Positions 1 to 7,470 are shown, counted from the first letter of the stretch. The stretch is DNA of 7,513 bases from an uncultured Altererythrobacter sp. (GCA_937950385.1 CALFEA010000273.1:1-7513), one strand, 5' to 3'. Numbers and translations are program-made. Notes: generated by a model from the sequence alone, not told the origin.

Positions 1-2398
1 CGCCCGCAATATCGAGCGCAGTGCTAGCATTGGTAATCGCGATTGTAGCTGTGGGCCGGTTAACTTGGCCCGGTATAGATAGCGCGGTCCCATCATAGGA
101 TTCAGCAGCAACCGCATCCAAGGTGATGAAGGTATTGCCAAAGGAGTGGAACCCGCCCGATACATTAAGGGTGAAATCACCGGCTGTGGCATCATAAGAA
201 GCAACAACAGTGTCATCCGAGCCAGTGGACGCAACAGCGCTCGTATCGACGGAAAGAGAGCCTAAATTTGCTGAGCCGCCGAGCAAGTCAATCGTAACAT
301 CGCCTGAGACAGAACTGCTGCCTAAAAGCCCTGGCCCATTCCCGCCGGTTTTGTTTAACTGCGCCTCTTTGGCATTCGTCCCAATGGTAAGCCCACCGGT
401 CAAATCCAGAAGAGCATCATTCAAAGTCAGCGCAAAATCGCCTGCTGTTGCAGAACCATTCTGCACCTCGCCTTTGCCGCCTTGGGCAGAAGCATCGACC
501 ACCAACCCCTGCCCTACGGATAGAGTCGCGCCATCAGTTACATTGATTGTCACATTGCCAGCGGCCGCATCTTGTCCAACGCCGGTTCCGCCATTGTTGC
601 GGACAGCATCCATACCGCTTCCAAAATCATCGAGCCCCATTGCACTGCTGTCGAGCGAAAGCCCGGCGCCCACAAACAACCCGCCCGATGGCGCGCTGGC
701 CGAACCGGTTTGGTCGATATTCAGTGTGATATCACCGCCGTTGCCCGCGCCGTCACCAGCGGTCAGATCGAGCGCACCGCTAACATTAATCACTCCGTCG
801 CGTGTGACTTGAATGTCGACAGCAGTGCCGCCGGTTACGTCCAAATCAACCGTACCTACAGGGGTAAAAGCGGAAATTGCATCAAAGTCGCTGGAGACAC
901 CGGCCTGAAGCGTTGCAGTGCCTTCGGCGAAAACTTCGGTCGATGATGTGAGGCTAACATCCTCAATTGTAATGTTACCCTCTGTCGCGCTGCTTGTGGT
1001 TTTATCGACGGTATTGCTCGACACTTGAACCGTTGCCGCAGGCAAGACGATGGAAGACTCGGTCCGGGCAACTCGGTTGCCAGTGGTCAGAATTATTTTG
1101 CCATTTTCTATCGAAGCCGCACTCGCAGCGTCATAGCCAATACTGCCGCCGACCAGCATATTGATCGCGGTATTTTTGGGCACTGCGACAAAATATATGG
1201 CTTGCTCATCTGTGATGCCAGTTGAGCTTTGGCCGCCTGTGTTGCCTGTGTGCACAATGCCATTGCCGTCGCCCGACCCAACATCAACGCTAATGTCAAA
1301 CAAGCCATTCTGAATGGTCATTGTGGCTTGTTCAGCCGCTACATATGCGGTGGAACCATTTACGGTAACATCGCCGCCCATCTCAATTCTGGGCGCAACC
1401 ATGGCGACATAAGAATTGGGGTTATTGGCCGTAATGGACGCAGTATTCTCGATTACAATCGCAGAAGTTGGATCCGGCGTGCCCAGGAAGCTCACATCAA
1501 GATTGCCTACGCCAATATCATTTGGATCAGGCGCGCTTGTCGTCAGCAGCAGACTGCCAACATTGAACATTGCACCCGCACCAATGATCAATCCGCCGGG
1601 GCTGTAGAACCAAATATTGCCGCCTGTGATATTGCCAGTCACAGTCGACGTAACTGTGCCGTCAATCCGAACCGGATTCAGGTCGACACCGGGCGTAAAA
1701 ATGCGGTTTAGTACTGTGTAATCAGTCAGAGTGGCCGAGGTAAATGCAAGACTGTTACCGCCGCCTAGAAATGTGACCTCTGTGCCGGCTGCCGCAGAAT
1801 TAAATGTTGTCCAATCAATGATTGCAGAGGATGCCAGCACATTGACTGTGTCCACAGCAACGCTCGGAGTGAAATCAACGCGGACATCATCGTAAACTGC
1901 ATTAGCCTGAACGTTGATGCCAGCTACACCCGGCGGCGCAATCAATGCAGATACTGCTGGTGCTGCCTGCGTGCTTTGGGCCTGTGGCACGGGAATAGAC
2001 GGCGTAGTGCCAGCCGGGGCGGGCGCTGGTGCGGACGGGGCGGGCGCAGAAGGGGCAGACGCAATTGTGATTTGCTGCTGCTGCGGCGGCGCAATCATAT
2101 TCACCTGTGCATTGGGCAGGATCGCACGGGTGTTCGGCATATTTTGCCGCACACGCGGGACAGAAATTGTTTCACCCGCTGTCTCTCTAGGAGCGGCACG
2201 CTGGGCTATGCGCTGGGCTGCCAAGACATTGGGAGCCGCAGTGTGAACACGCGGGCCCGCTATGCTTTGCTGCGCCTTCGCCTCGCCGGCACCTGACACA
2301 GCAACGAGAGCCGTCGCCGCTGCCAAAACCGATCCGCTTCCAAGCCAACGCTTGCGCGCAATGCTCTGGTTCGAGATGTTGTTCTTGCTCGTCATCAT
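1..2398 (-). CDS. TpsA-type two-partner secretion exoprotein, N-terminal 799 codons (3' end beyond left edge)
   Basis: This is the secreted partner of the adjacent TpsB. The reverse-strand frame is open from 2398 to the window edge, so the protein is partial. A Sec signal peptide has basic residues at 14-17, a hydrophobic core around 22-36 and a likely cleavage site AKA/QQ after residue 42. Residues 43-155 form an unusually long linker, Pro/Ala-rich from about 104 on. The TPS (haemagglutination-activity) domain follows at about 160-345, with SAIIDWTTF at 191-199, NRI at 231-233, IDG at 245-247 and GNIWFYSPGGLIIGAG ending at 275, then NVGSLLLTT. SPGGL replaces the classical NPNGI. From about 540 on there are degenerate beta-strand repeats, as expected of a beta-helical passenger. 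No cysteine occurs in the 799 residues. Two adjacent ATGs exist; the second (2395) is better spaced from the Shine-Dalgarno. The product is probably an adhesin or other surface-exposed or released exoprotein; the activity cannot be told without the C-terminus. Confidence 0.9.
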   Translation of the reverse strand, partial: MMTSKNNISNQSIARKRWLGSGSVLAAATALVAVSGAGEAKAQQSIAGPRVHTAAPNVLAAQRIAQRAAPRETAGETISVPRVRQNMPNTRAILPNAQVNMIAPPQQQQITIASAPSAPAPSAPAPAPAGTTPSIPVPQAQSTQAAPAVSALIAPPGVAGINVQANAVYDDVRVDFTPSVAVDTVNVLASSAIIDWTTFNSAAAGTEVTFLGGGNSLAFTSATLTDYTVLNRIFTPGVDLNPVRIDGTVTSTVTGNITGGNIWFYSPGGLIIGAGAMFNVGSLLLTTSAPDPNDIGVGNLDVSFLGTPDPTSAIVIENTASITANNPNSYVAMVAPRIEMGGDVTVNGSTAYVAAEQATMTIQNGLFDISVDVGSGDGNGIVHTGNTGGQSSTGITDEQAIYFVAVPKNTAINMLVGGSIGYDAASAASIENGKIILTTGNRVARTESSIVLPAATVQVSSNTVDKTTSSATEGNITIEDVSLTSSTEVFAEGTATLQAGVSSDFDAISAFTPVGTVDLDVTGGTAVDIQVTRDGVINVSGALDLTAGDGAGNGGDITLNIDQTGSASAPSGGLFVGAGLSLDSSAMGLDDFGSGMDAVRNNGGTGVGQDAAAGNVTINVTDGATLSVGQGLVVDASAQGGKGEVQNGSATAGDFALTLNDALLDLTGGLTIGTNAKEAQLNKTGGNGPGLLGSSSVSGDVTIDLLGGSANLGSLSVDTSAVASTGSDDTVVASYDATAGDFTLNVSGGFHSFGNTFITLDAVAAESYDGTALSIPGQVNRPTATIAITNASTALDIAG
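74..736 (-). repeat. Degenerate beta-strand repeats in the TpsA passenger (at least five copies)
   Basis: Within the TpsA frame a motif of the form G-D/N-[IVF]-x-[LI]-x-[LVI] recurs: GDITLNI at residue 555, GNVTINV at 614, GDFALTL at 653, GDVTIDL at 699 and GDFTLNV at 740. Spacings are 59, 39, 46 and 41 residues. Each copy is followed after roughly 15-25 residues by a second strand resembling GxxLxVDxSA, for example LSLDSSA, LVVDASA and LSVDTSA. The blocks are diverged at protein level and I see no long exact DNA repeat. They fit stacked coils of a right-handed beta-helix, as in FHA-like passengers. The array probably continues beyond the left edge. Confidence 0.65.
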
Positions 2399-2399
2399 G

Positions 2400-2406
2400 C
2401 TCTCCC
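2400..2406 (-). promoter_or_regulatory. Ribosome-binding site of the TpsA gene, favouring the second ATG
   Basis: The 14-nt gap after the TpsB stop reads GCCGGCGGGAGAGC on the coding strand. Its GGAG (2405-2402) lies 3 nt before the first ATG (2398) and 6 nt before the second ATG (2395). Normal spacing therefore favours 2395, a difference of one residue. Confidence 0.6.
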
Positions 2407-2412
2407 GCCGGC

Positions 2413-4221
2413 TCATTTGAACCAAGGCGCCAATTGTACGGTCAGCGACATCAAGACGCGCGCGCTGCCCTTATTCGTGGCCAAATTCGTTCGCTCGAAC
2501 GGCACTGCCCCGACCACATCAAGCACCGCTTGGCGCCCAATCGACATGCGCATTCCCGCCCCGCCGGACGTCAGCCGGTCAAAATCATTCGCAACATTGT
2601 TGAGCGATACCCGCGCAATATCGAGGAAGATAAATGGCTGGACCGCAGAACTTTCAGGGGTTGGCGGAACCAGTGATCCATAAAACGCCTCAAACTGAAC
2701 GCCGATGCCATTGTCGCCAATAATTGCGCCTGGATCATAGCCTCGCCCAACGGTGTAATTGCCGCCTGAAAACTGCTCATAACTCAGCAGAGCATCAGGT
2801 GAATATTGGAACCGCGCCTTTGCGCTGACACCAAACAATGGCGTTGCACGGAAGGTTGCATTGGTCTCGCCGCGGATCAGCAGGCCGGTGGGATCCCCAT
2901 CAAGGCGGCTGGGCACTGGTGCACCCGGCACAAGGCAATTGGCGAAGCCAACCCCGCATCCCGGGCTCGCGCCCAAAATGTCCAAGCCTTTGCGCACTTC
3001 CAAAGCCATGCTGTAAGAATGCTGCGGCTCGATGGAGGAAAAGCCGCCTACGCCATTGATCGAATTGCGGTCCATTCCCGCATAATCAACGCGCGCATAG
3101 CCGACCCGCAATTTGTCATTGCTGAAATCAAGCCCGCTAAAATCCACGTTCTGATTGATCAAATCGCCGCCCGCAGAGACAACCAGATTTTGCGACTGCC
3201 CGCGCAATATCGGATAGCGGCCATAGATAGAGCCAACGAAGGTTTCAGAACGGAACAGGTCTGGCCCGGGAATATCAGGCTCTGAATAGGCCATGGTTCC
3301 CGCAACGCCGAATGTCAGACCTTCAGAACCCACACGAAATTCATGGTGGCCAGAGACGACCAGCTGCTCATCCCAATCTTGCGCAGAATAAGCGCTGAGC
3401 ATGGTTTCATCACCAAGCCCTGTCAGACCATTGGCGCGCAAACGCACCAAACCGCCAAACCGGCCAGCAGCGCGGGAACCAAAGTTTTGGATATTGGTGT
3501 CGATGATGACAGGCTGGCTTGCGACATCGAACACGCCCACAACATCGCCCGGCGCGCCGCCCTTATCGGCGGGCAAAGGCTGCAAAGTTAAGCGCACATC
3601 AAGGCCCGGAATATCTCGCGCCAGAAGCAAATAGCGCTCTGCATCATTGGCATTAAAGACCGGCTGGCCCTGCAATTTTGCAAGATAGCGGCCAAGCATG
3701 CCAGCATTGGCTCCAGCATCGCCGCGCACTTGCACCGCTTTGATCCGCGCAAGGATTGCATCAAATTTTACCGCGCCTTCGCCAATTTTCTGCTCTGGCA
3801 CTTGGACAGCGGCAAGATAGCCTTTTGCCCGAAGCAATGTGGCGGCCCGGTCGCGGATTTCACAAATGGTGGCAACGGGAATTTCTTGCCCGATAAACTC
3901 ACTCCACACAGGGTCGAGCAGCTCGGCATCGACGCCGCTCAAGCCGCTGAAATCCGCGCGGGTAAAGGTGAATTTCAAATCGGCAAATTGCGCTGCTGCC
4001 AAGGGACAAGGTGCGCGTTCGATTTGACTGGCGACAGACAGCGAATTGGCATCACTGCGCAATTCGGTTTCAACCTGCTGGCGCTGCACTTCCTCGCGGG
4101 TTGGTGCGCCGATGACTTGGGCGGAAACCATGCTCGGCATTGCGAGGCCTAAGGCCGCGATAAGCGTGCCAGTTCGTTTTGTGCGGGCGAAACTGCGTAG
4201 AGGTGTGATGGCTTTCTCCAT
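2413..4221 (-). CDS. TpsB outer-membrane transporter, ShlB/FhaC/HecB family
   Basis: A 602-residue Omp85-superfamily pore that exports its TpsA across the outer membrane. A signal peptide with likely cleavage VSA/QV after residue 34 is followed by a Gln/Glu-rich helix (about 40-56) in the position of the FhaC plug helix. POTRA1 spans about 80-156 and POTRA2 about 158-235; a 16-strand beta-barrel is expected for 236-602. The family's L6 signature is present as VGRGYDPG...GDNG (491-505, Arg493), and FLD (532-534) supplies the acidic partner position known from the FhaC lid-lock (Arg-Asp pair). The chain ends in WFK, and the length is typical of TpsB. Cys72 and Cys120 bracket much of POTRA1, and Cys422/Cys429 lie in a predicted surface loop. 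The ATG lies 2 nt after the CHAT stop and has no clear Shine-Dalgarno, which suggests translational coupling. The adjacent TpsA is the obvious substrate. Confidence 0.95.
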   Translation of the reverse strand: MEKAITPLRSFARTKRTGTLIAALGLAMPSMVSAQVIGAPTREEVQRQQVETELRSDANSLSVASQIERAPCPLAAAQFADLKFTFTRADFSGLSGVDAELLDPVWSEFIGQEIPVATICEIRDRAATLLRAKGYLAAVQVPEQKIGEGAVKFDAILARIKAVQVRGDAGANAGMLGRYLAKLQGQPVFNANDAERYLLLARDIPGLDVRLTLQPLPADKGGAPGDVVGVFDVASQPVIIDTNIQNFGSRAAGRFGGLVRLRANGLTGLGDETMLSAYSAQDWDEQLVVSGHHEFRVGSEGLTFGVAGTMAYSEPDIPGPDLFRSETFVGSIYGRYPILRGQSQNLVVSAGGDLINQNVDFSGLDFSNDKLRVGYARVDYAGMDRNSINGVGGFSSIEPQHSYSMALEVRKGLDILGASPGCGVGFANCLVPGAPVPSRLDGDPTGLLIRGETNATFRATPLFGVSAKARFQYSPDALLSYEQFSGGNYTVGRGYDPGAIIGDNGIGVQFEAFYGSLVPPTPESSAVQPFIFLDIARVSLNNVANDFDRLTSGGAGMRMSIGRQAVLDVVGAVPFERTNLATNKGSARVLMSLTVQLAPWFK

Positions 4222-4223
4222 GA

Positions 4224-7200
4224 TTATTCTGCCGCCATGTCTGAATTGTTTTGCGCCGCCGCCGGAGCCTCAGCTGTGCGCGCATTGCCCTTAAGCAAAG
4301 GCCGCGCGGCATCGCCAATGATCGCAAAGCCGGCCCAATAATAAGGGTGCGAAGTCTTCGCCTCATCCATCAGCTGGTATTGCGATGCGCGCAAAGCAGA
4401 GCCCAAGTCGCGGGTCTTGCCTTCGCTAAACATCGTGCTCATCAAGCGTTCGGTTGCATCAAAATCATCGGGCGCGGGCCAATGGCTGGCCAAAACAGCG
4501 CGGCCACCAGCACCGATAAAGCTGCGCACGAGCCCATCCAAAGCCGTGCCGCCGCCGCTGCCAACGCCGGCTGCTCTGGTGGCTTCAATGCTTGCCCCGC
4601 CCGCTGTATCGCAGGCCGAAAGAATGATCAGATCCGCATCCAAATCGAGGTCGAAAATTTCTTGGAAAGACAGCAATCCGTCAGAGCCTTCGCCGCCGAA
4701 AGATGTCAGCAAAGCCGGGCGCGCCGGACATGAAGGGCGCGGCGGCGTAACAAGGCCGTGCGTGGCAAAATGGACGATCCTGAAATCGGACAAATCCTCT
4801 TTTGCTTTGATGCCGTCATCGGTGAACTGCGCGCCGGTGAGCACCTGCGACTTGTCCGTTCCAACCACTTGGCTGGCAGCAAACAATTCCTTGTCAGCAA
4901 TGGGCCGGTTCCATTCACGCGCGCTCCACCCGCATGTGTCATTGCCGCTCACAGCAAGGGCGCGGATGCCGCTGCCATCGCCAACGGGCTCATTGCGGCC
5001 AACACCCAGATATTCGCGTCCCGCCTTGCTGGTTGGTGCATTGCGCGCATCGACAAAGGCGCTGGCTGAAACCGCCGTGCTGATTGAACGGCCACGGCCA
5101 AACCAATTGACCCCGCGAAAATCAAATGCATCTGCCTCGGGATCAGCTGTGCGTGCCGCGTAGCGGTCCACCGAGGCTTTATCAGCCACCAGCAAATCAA
5201 GCGGCAGGCGCAGCATAGCCCCATCGGGTTCAAAAATAAGATGCTTTGTATCCGCCAATTGGCCCGCAATCGGGGCAAGCAGCGCATTATAAAGCGCATG
5301 GGCTGCATCCATATCAAATGGATAGGTAACCAGACGCCCGCCTTCTTGCGAATAGATTGAGGAACGGATCACATCGACAAGGAAATCAATTTCATCCTCT
5401 GGCAAGTCGACGCGGAACGCCTTTGCGCCTGCCCTGTTGACGGCAAACATGAAAGTCTCAGCACCGACATTGGCAAGCCGCAGATAGGCCTCACCCTCGC
5501 CCAATGTGCTACGGAAATCGCTGAGCGTCAGAGCCTTTGGCGCAATAACCCGATATTCAGGAAATTCGCCAAGCTTAGCCTGCGTGCGCAATTGCTGGTT
5601 TTCCAGCGAAGTGATGCGTGCCTGCAGCTCGGTTAATTGCGCAGCGACCAAGGCGGGCTTGTCCGAATTGCTAAGCGCCCGCACACCAATGCGGACCTGT
5701 TCAATTTCGCGCGCCAAATCGGTCGATTGGCGGAATAGCCGCGCGGCCTCATCCGAACTGGCCGAAAGCTCACGCGCCAAAATCGCCTGCGTTTCGGCAA
5801 CACCAGGGCGCACCAAAACTTGCATCGCTTTGAAGTAGTCTGCCGCAAGCGCGGGATCACTTTCGACCCTAGGCGCAAGATATTTGAAATAAGGTACAAG
5901 CTGATTGGCAAAGCTGCTGGCGGCATCACGCTTGCCAAGGCTTTCATCAATCACCTCAGTATACAGCGCGAGTGACTGCGCTTCTTTGCCTTCGCGCAGA
6001 AGGAATGACGCCAGCCGCGCCTTTGCCCCGCTGACCGCGCGCCGCTCAGGATATTGCGCCTGAAGTATGTCGATTGCATAGCGCAAATAGCTTTCCGCTT
6101 GCCCCTTATTGCCATCTGCCTCGGACAATGCAGCCAGCTCGCCAAGGATCTGCGCCCGCAGGCGTACAATCGTCACGACCCGGCCATCGCGTACGGCAAT
6201 CGCGCGGGAATAGCTGTCGAGCAAAGCGCGGCGTGCCTCGGCCCGCTGACCCAAAATGCGCAGCGATGTGCCCTGCAATTGCAGTGCCTGCGCATCAATA
6301 ATCTCCGCCCGCTCAATTGGCGAAAGCGACAGATCATCGACAAAGCCAAGCATCCGCGCGCTTTCGGTATCGGCGTTGAGGCGCGCGGCGATAGGCTGCG
6401 AAATTTCTAGCCCGCTTTCGGTGACAATCGCGGTTTGGATGCCTTGCGATAAAGGCTGGCGCGCGCGCAGCAAAGCATCGTCAAAATACCCCTGATTGAT
6501 CAAGTGAATGGTCTCAAAATTGCGTTGCAAACGCTCTGATACTGGCTTGCCGGAATTCAGCGGATCCGCCTCAATGAACAAACGATCAGCGACCGCAAAC
6601 TCTTGCAAATTGGATTTCTGCAAGGCGCGGTTGATCAGAAATTCGCCGCGGGTCTCATCGCCCTTATTTTCGTCCTCAAGCCGTTTTTGCAGCGTTTCAA
6701 AATACGCACCCGCCTCAGCATAATCCCCGCCCAAATTGCGGCGATAGCCTTCTTCAAGCGCCTGCTGCGGCTCCAATGTACCAGCCTGTACGCGGGCAAA
6801 GGCGAACGGATCAGCGATAGAAGTGGTGGCAATATCAATCGTGCCATCCGCAACCTTATTCGCCATTAGCGATTCCAGCGCGAGCAACGCTGCGCCTTGG
6901 TAGGCGGAATAGCCTTCTGCAATAAAGGAAACGCCTGCATTTTCGGCGTGGACCACAGTCCAACCCAGTTCGCTACCGGCAACGGTGCATTGCTGCACGC
7001 CGCCGTTTCCGCTTTGTGCATTGGTGCAATCCACCGCCTCACGCCGATAGCGCGCGATTAGGTTTTGCGGGTCTTCGTCCAGATCTTGAAATGCATAAAT
7101 CGTTGCAACCGGCACTGCGCTGTCGCGGCAGATCACCGCCCAGCTGCGGTCAAACATTGTCCGGCGCGCAGGGTTTGCAATCGAACGATCCTGAACCTGA

Positions 7201-7349
7201 CACAATACGCCGCCAGCATCACCAATGGGGAAACTGTCGCGCACCAAAACGGGGCGTTCTTGCGCAATGACGGGGGGACAGATCGCCGCAATGGCGGTGG
7301 ATACGGCTAAAGATCGCAACAAAAGGTGACGCACACGTCTCTCCAACAC
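4224..7349 (-). CDS. Exported CHAT-domain (caspase-like) protease with TPR-like repeats
   Basis: A 1041-residue first gene of the operon. A signal peptide (basic start, hydrophobic about 10-29, likely cleavage VIA/QE after 29) predicts export to the periplasm. Residues 30-180 form an uncharacterised module with four cysteines (50, 74, 108, 121) that could make disulfides. Helical TPR-like segments follow (about 195-470), then a coiled-coil stretch (about 564-595) and the usual pre-CHAT strand region (about 605-668). The CHAT domain spans about 690-1019. Both clan CD catalytic residues are present: His864 in HFATHG (codon 4758-4760) and Cys913 in LSACDTAGG (codon 4611-4613). The segment ASHWPAPDD and the ending YYWAGFAIIGD also match the family. 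The tail 1020-1041 is Ala/Asn-rich. The GTG at 7349 is annotated; a GTG at 7334 with GGAG 6 nt upstream is an equally good start. The substrate is unknown; the neighbours suggest the TPS pathway. Confidence 0.92.
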   Translation of the reverse strand: MLERRVRHLLLRSLAVSTAIAAICPPVIAQERPVLVRDSFPIGDAGGVLCQVQDRSIANPARRTMFDRSWAVICRDSAVPVATIYAFQDLDEDPQNLIARYRREAVDCTNAQSGNGGVQQCTVAGSELGWTVVHAENAGVSFIAEGYSAYQGAALLALESLMANKVADGTIDIATTSIADPFAFARVQAGTLEPQQALEEGYRRNLGGDYAEAGAYFETLQKRLEDENKGDETRGEFLINRALQKSNLQEFAVADRLFIEADPLNSGKPVSERLQRNFETIHLINQGYFDDALLRARQPLSQGIQTAIVTESGLEISQPIAARLNADTESARMLGFVDDLSLSPIERAEIIDAQALQLQGTSLRILGQRAEARRALLDSYSRAIAVRDGRVVTIVRLRAQILGELAALSEADGNKGQAESYLRYAIDILQAQYPERRAVSGAKARLASFLLREGKEAQSLALYTEVIDESLGKRDAASSFANQLVPYFKYLAPRVESDPALAADYFKAMQVLVRPGVAETQAILARELSASSDEAARLFRQSTDLAREIEQVRIGVRALSNSDKPALVAAQLTELQARITSLENQQLRTQAKLGEFPEYRVIAPKALTLSDFRSTLGEGEAYLRLANVGAETFMFAVNRAGAKAFRVDLPEDEIDFLVDVIRSSIYSQEGGRLVTYPFDMDAAHALYNALLAPIAGQLADTKHLIFEPDGAMLRLPLDLLVADKASVDRYAARTADPEADAFDFRGVNWFGRGRSISTAVSASAFVDARNAPTSKAGREYLGVGRNEPVGDGSGIRALAVSGNDTCGWSAREWNRPIADKELFAASQVVGTDKSQVLTGAQFTDDGIKAKEDLSDFRIVHFATHGLVTPPRPSCPARPALLTSFGGEGSDGLLSFQEIFDLDLDADLIILSACDTAGGASIEATRAAGVGSGGGTALDGLVRSFIGAGGRAVLASHWPAPDDFDATERLMSTMFSEGKTRDLGSALRASQYQLMDEAKTSHPYYWAGFAIIGDAARPLLKGNARTAEAPAAAQNNSDMAAE
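7341..7344 (-). promoter_or_regulatory. Internal Shine-Dalgarno supporting the alternative GTG start at 7334
   Basis: Coding-strand GGAG at 7344-7341 lies 6 nt before the GTG at 7334-7332. A start there gives a protein beginning VRHLLLRSLAV, still a complete signal peptide. The annotated GTG at 7349 has its own GAGG at 7360-7357 with 7-nt spacing, but that site lies inside a predicted hairpin. The sequence does not settle which start is used. Confidence 0.45.
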
Positions 7350-7350
7350 T

Positions 7351-7376
7351 TCTTAGCCTCAAAGCGGATGCTAAGA
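7351..7376 (-). promoter_or_regulatory. Leader hairpin overlapping the CHAT ribosome-binding region
   Basis: TCTTAGC (7351-7357) and GCTAAGA (7370-7376) form a perfect 7-bp inverted repeat with a 12-nt loop. In the minus-strand transcript the hairpin ends one nucleotide before the GTG at 7349 and encloses its GAGG Shine-Dalgarno in the loop and the first base of the 3' arm. It could lower initiation at 7349 or favour 7334. There is no U-tract directly after it on either strand, so it is not a convincing intrinsic terminator. Confidence 0.4.
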
Positions 7377-7470
7377 GGCGTCAGGATGTTGCGACCGTAT
7401 GTTTTTTCTTTTTTTATACCCTGTTAGCCGCCGAAACGACATGTGCGTGTTTGGCCGAGTCTGCGCGCGA

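Noticed and set aside
210..812. 200-codon plus-strand open frame rich in Ser and Pro
   Set aside because: It lies wholly antisense to the TpsA frame, which has clear TPS and beta-repeat features. Its composition is what the complement of Gly/Ala/Thr/Asp-rich repeats gives, and it shows no domain.
1914..2246. Gly/Ala/Cys-rich 110-codon plus-strand frame
   Set aside because: It is the antisense of the TpsA Pro/Ala-rich linker. The low-complexity GAGADGAG pattern is the complement of the APSAPAP codons.
4417..5163. 248-codon plus-strand open frame
   Set aside because: It is antisense to the CHAT catalytic domain, including both catalytic motifs, so it is a shadow of that gene; no family features are visible in its translation.
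7263..7349. Possible lipoprotein signal at Cys24 of the CHAT protein
   Set aside because: The residues before the Cys are A-A-I, and Ile at -1 does not fit the lipobox rule of a small residue there. A normal signal peptidase I site (VIA/QE) follows closely.
7351..7415. Plus-strand intrinsic terminator (hairpin 7351-7376 plus T-tract 7402-7415)
   Set aside because: The T-tract begins about 25 nt after the stem rather than next to it, the stem is only 7 bp with few G-C pairs, and no plus-strand gene precedes it.
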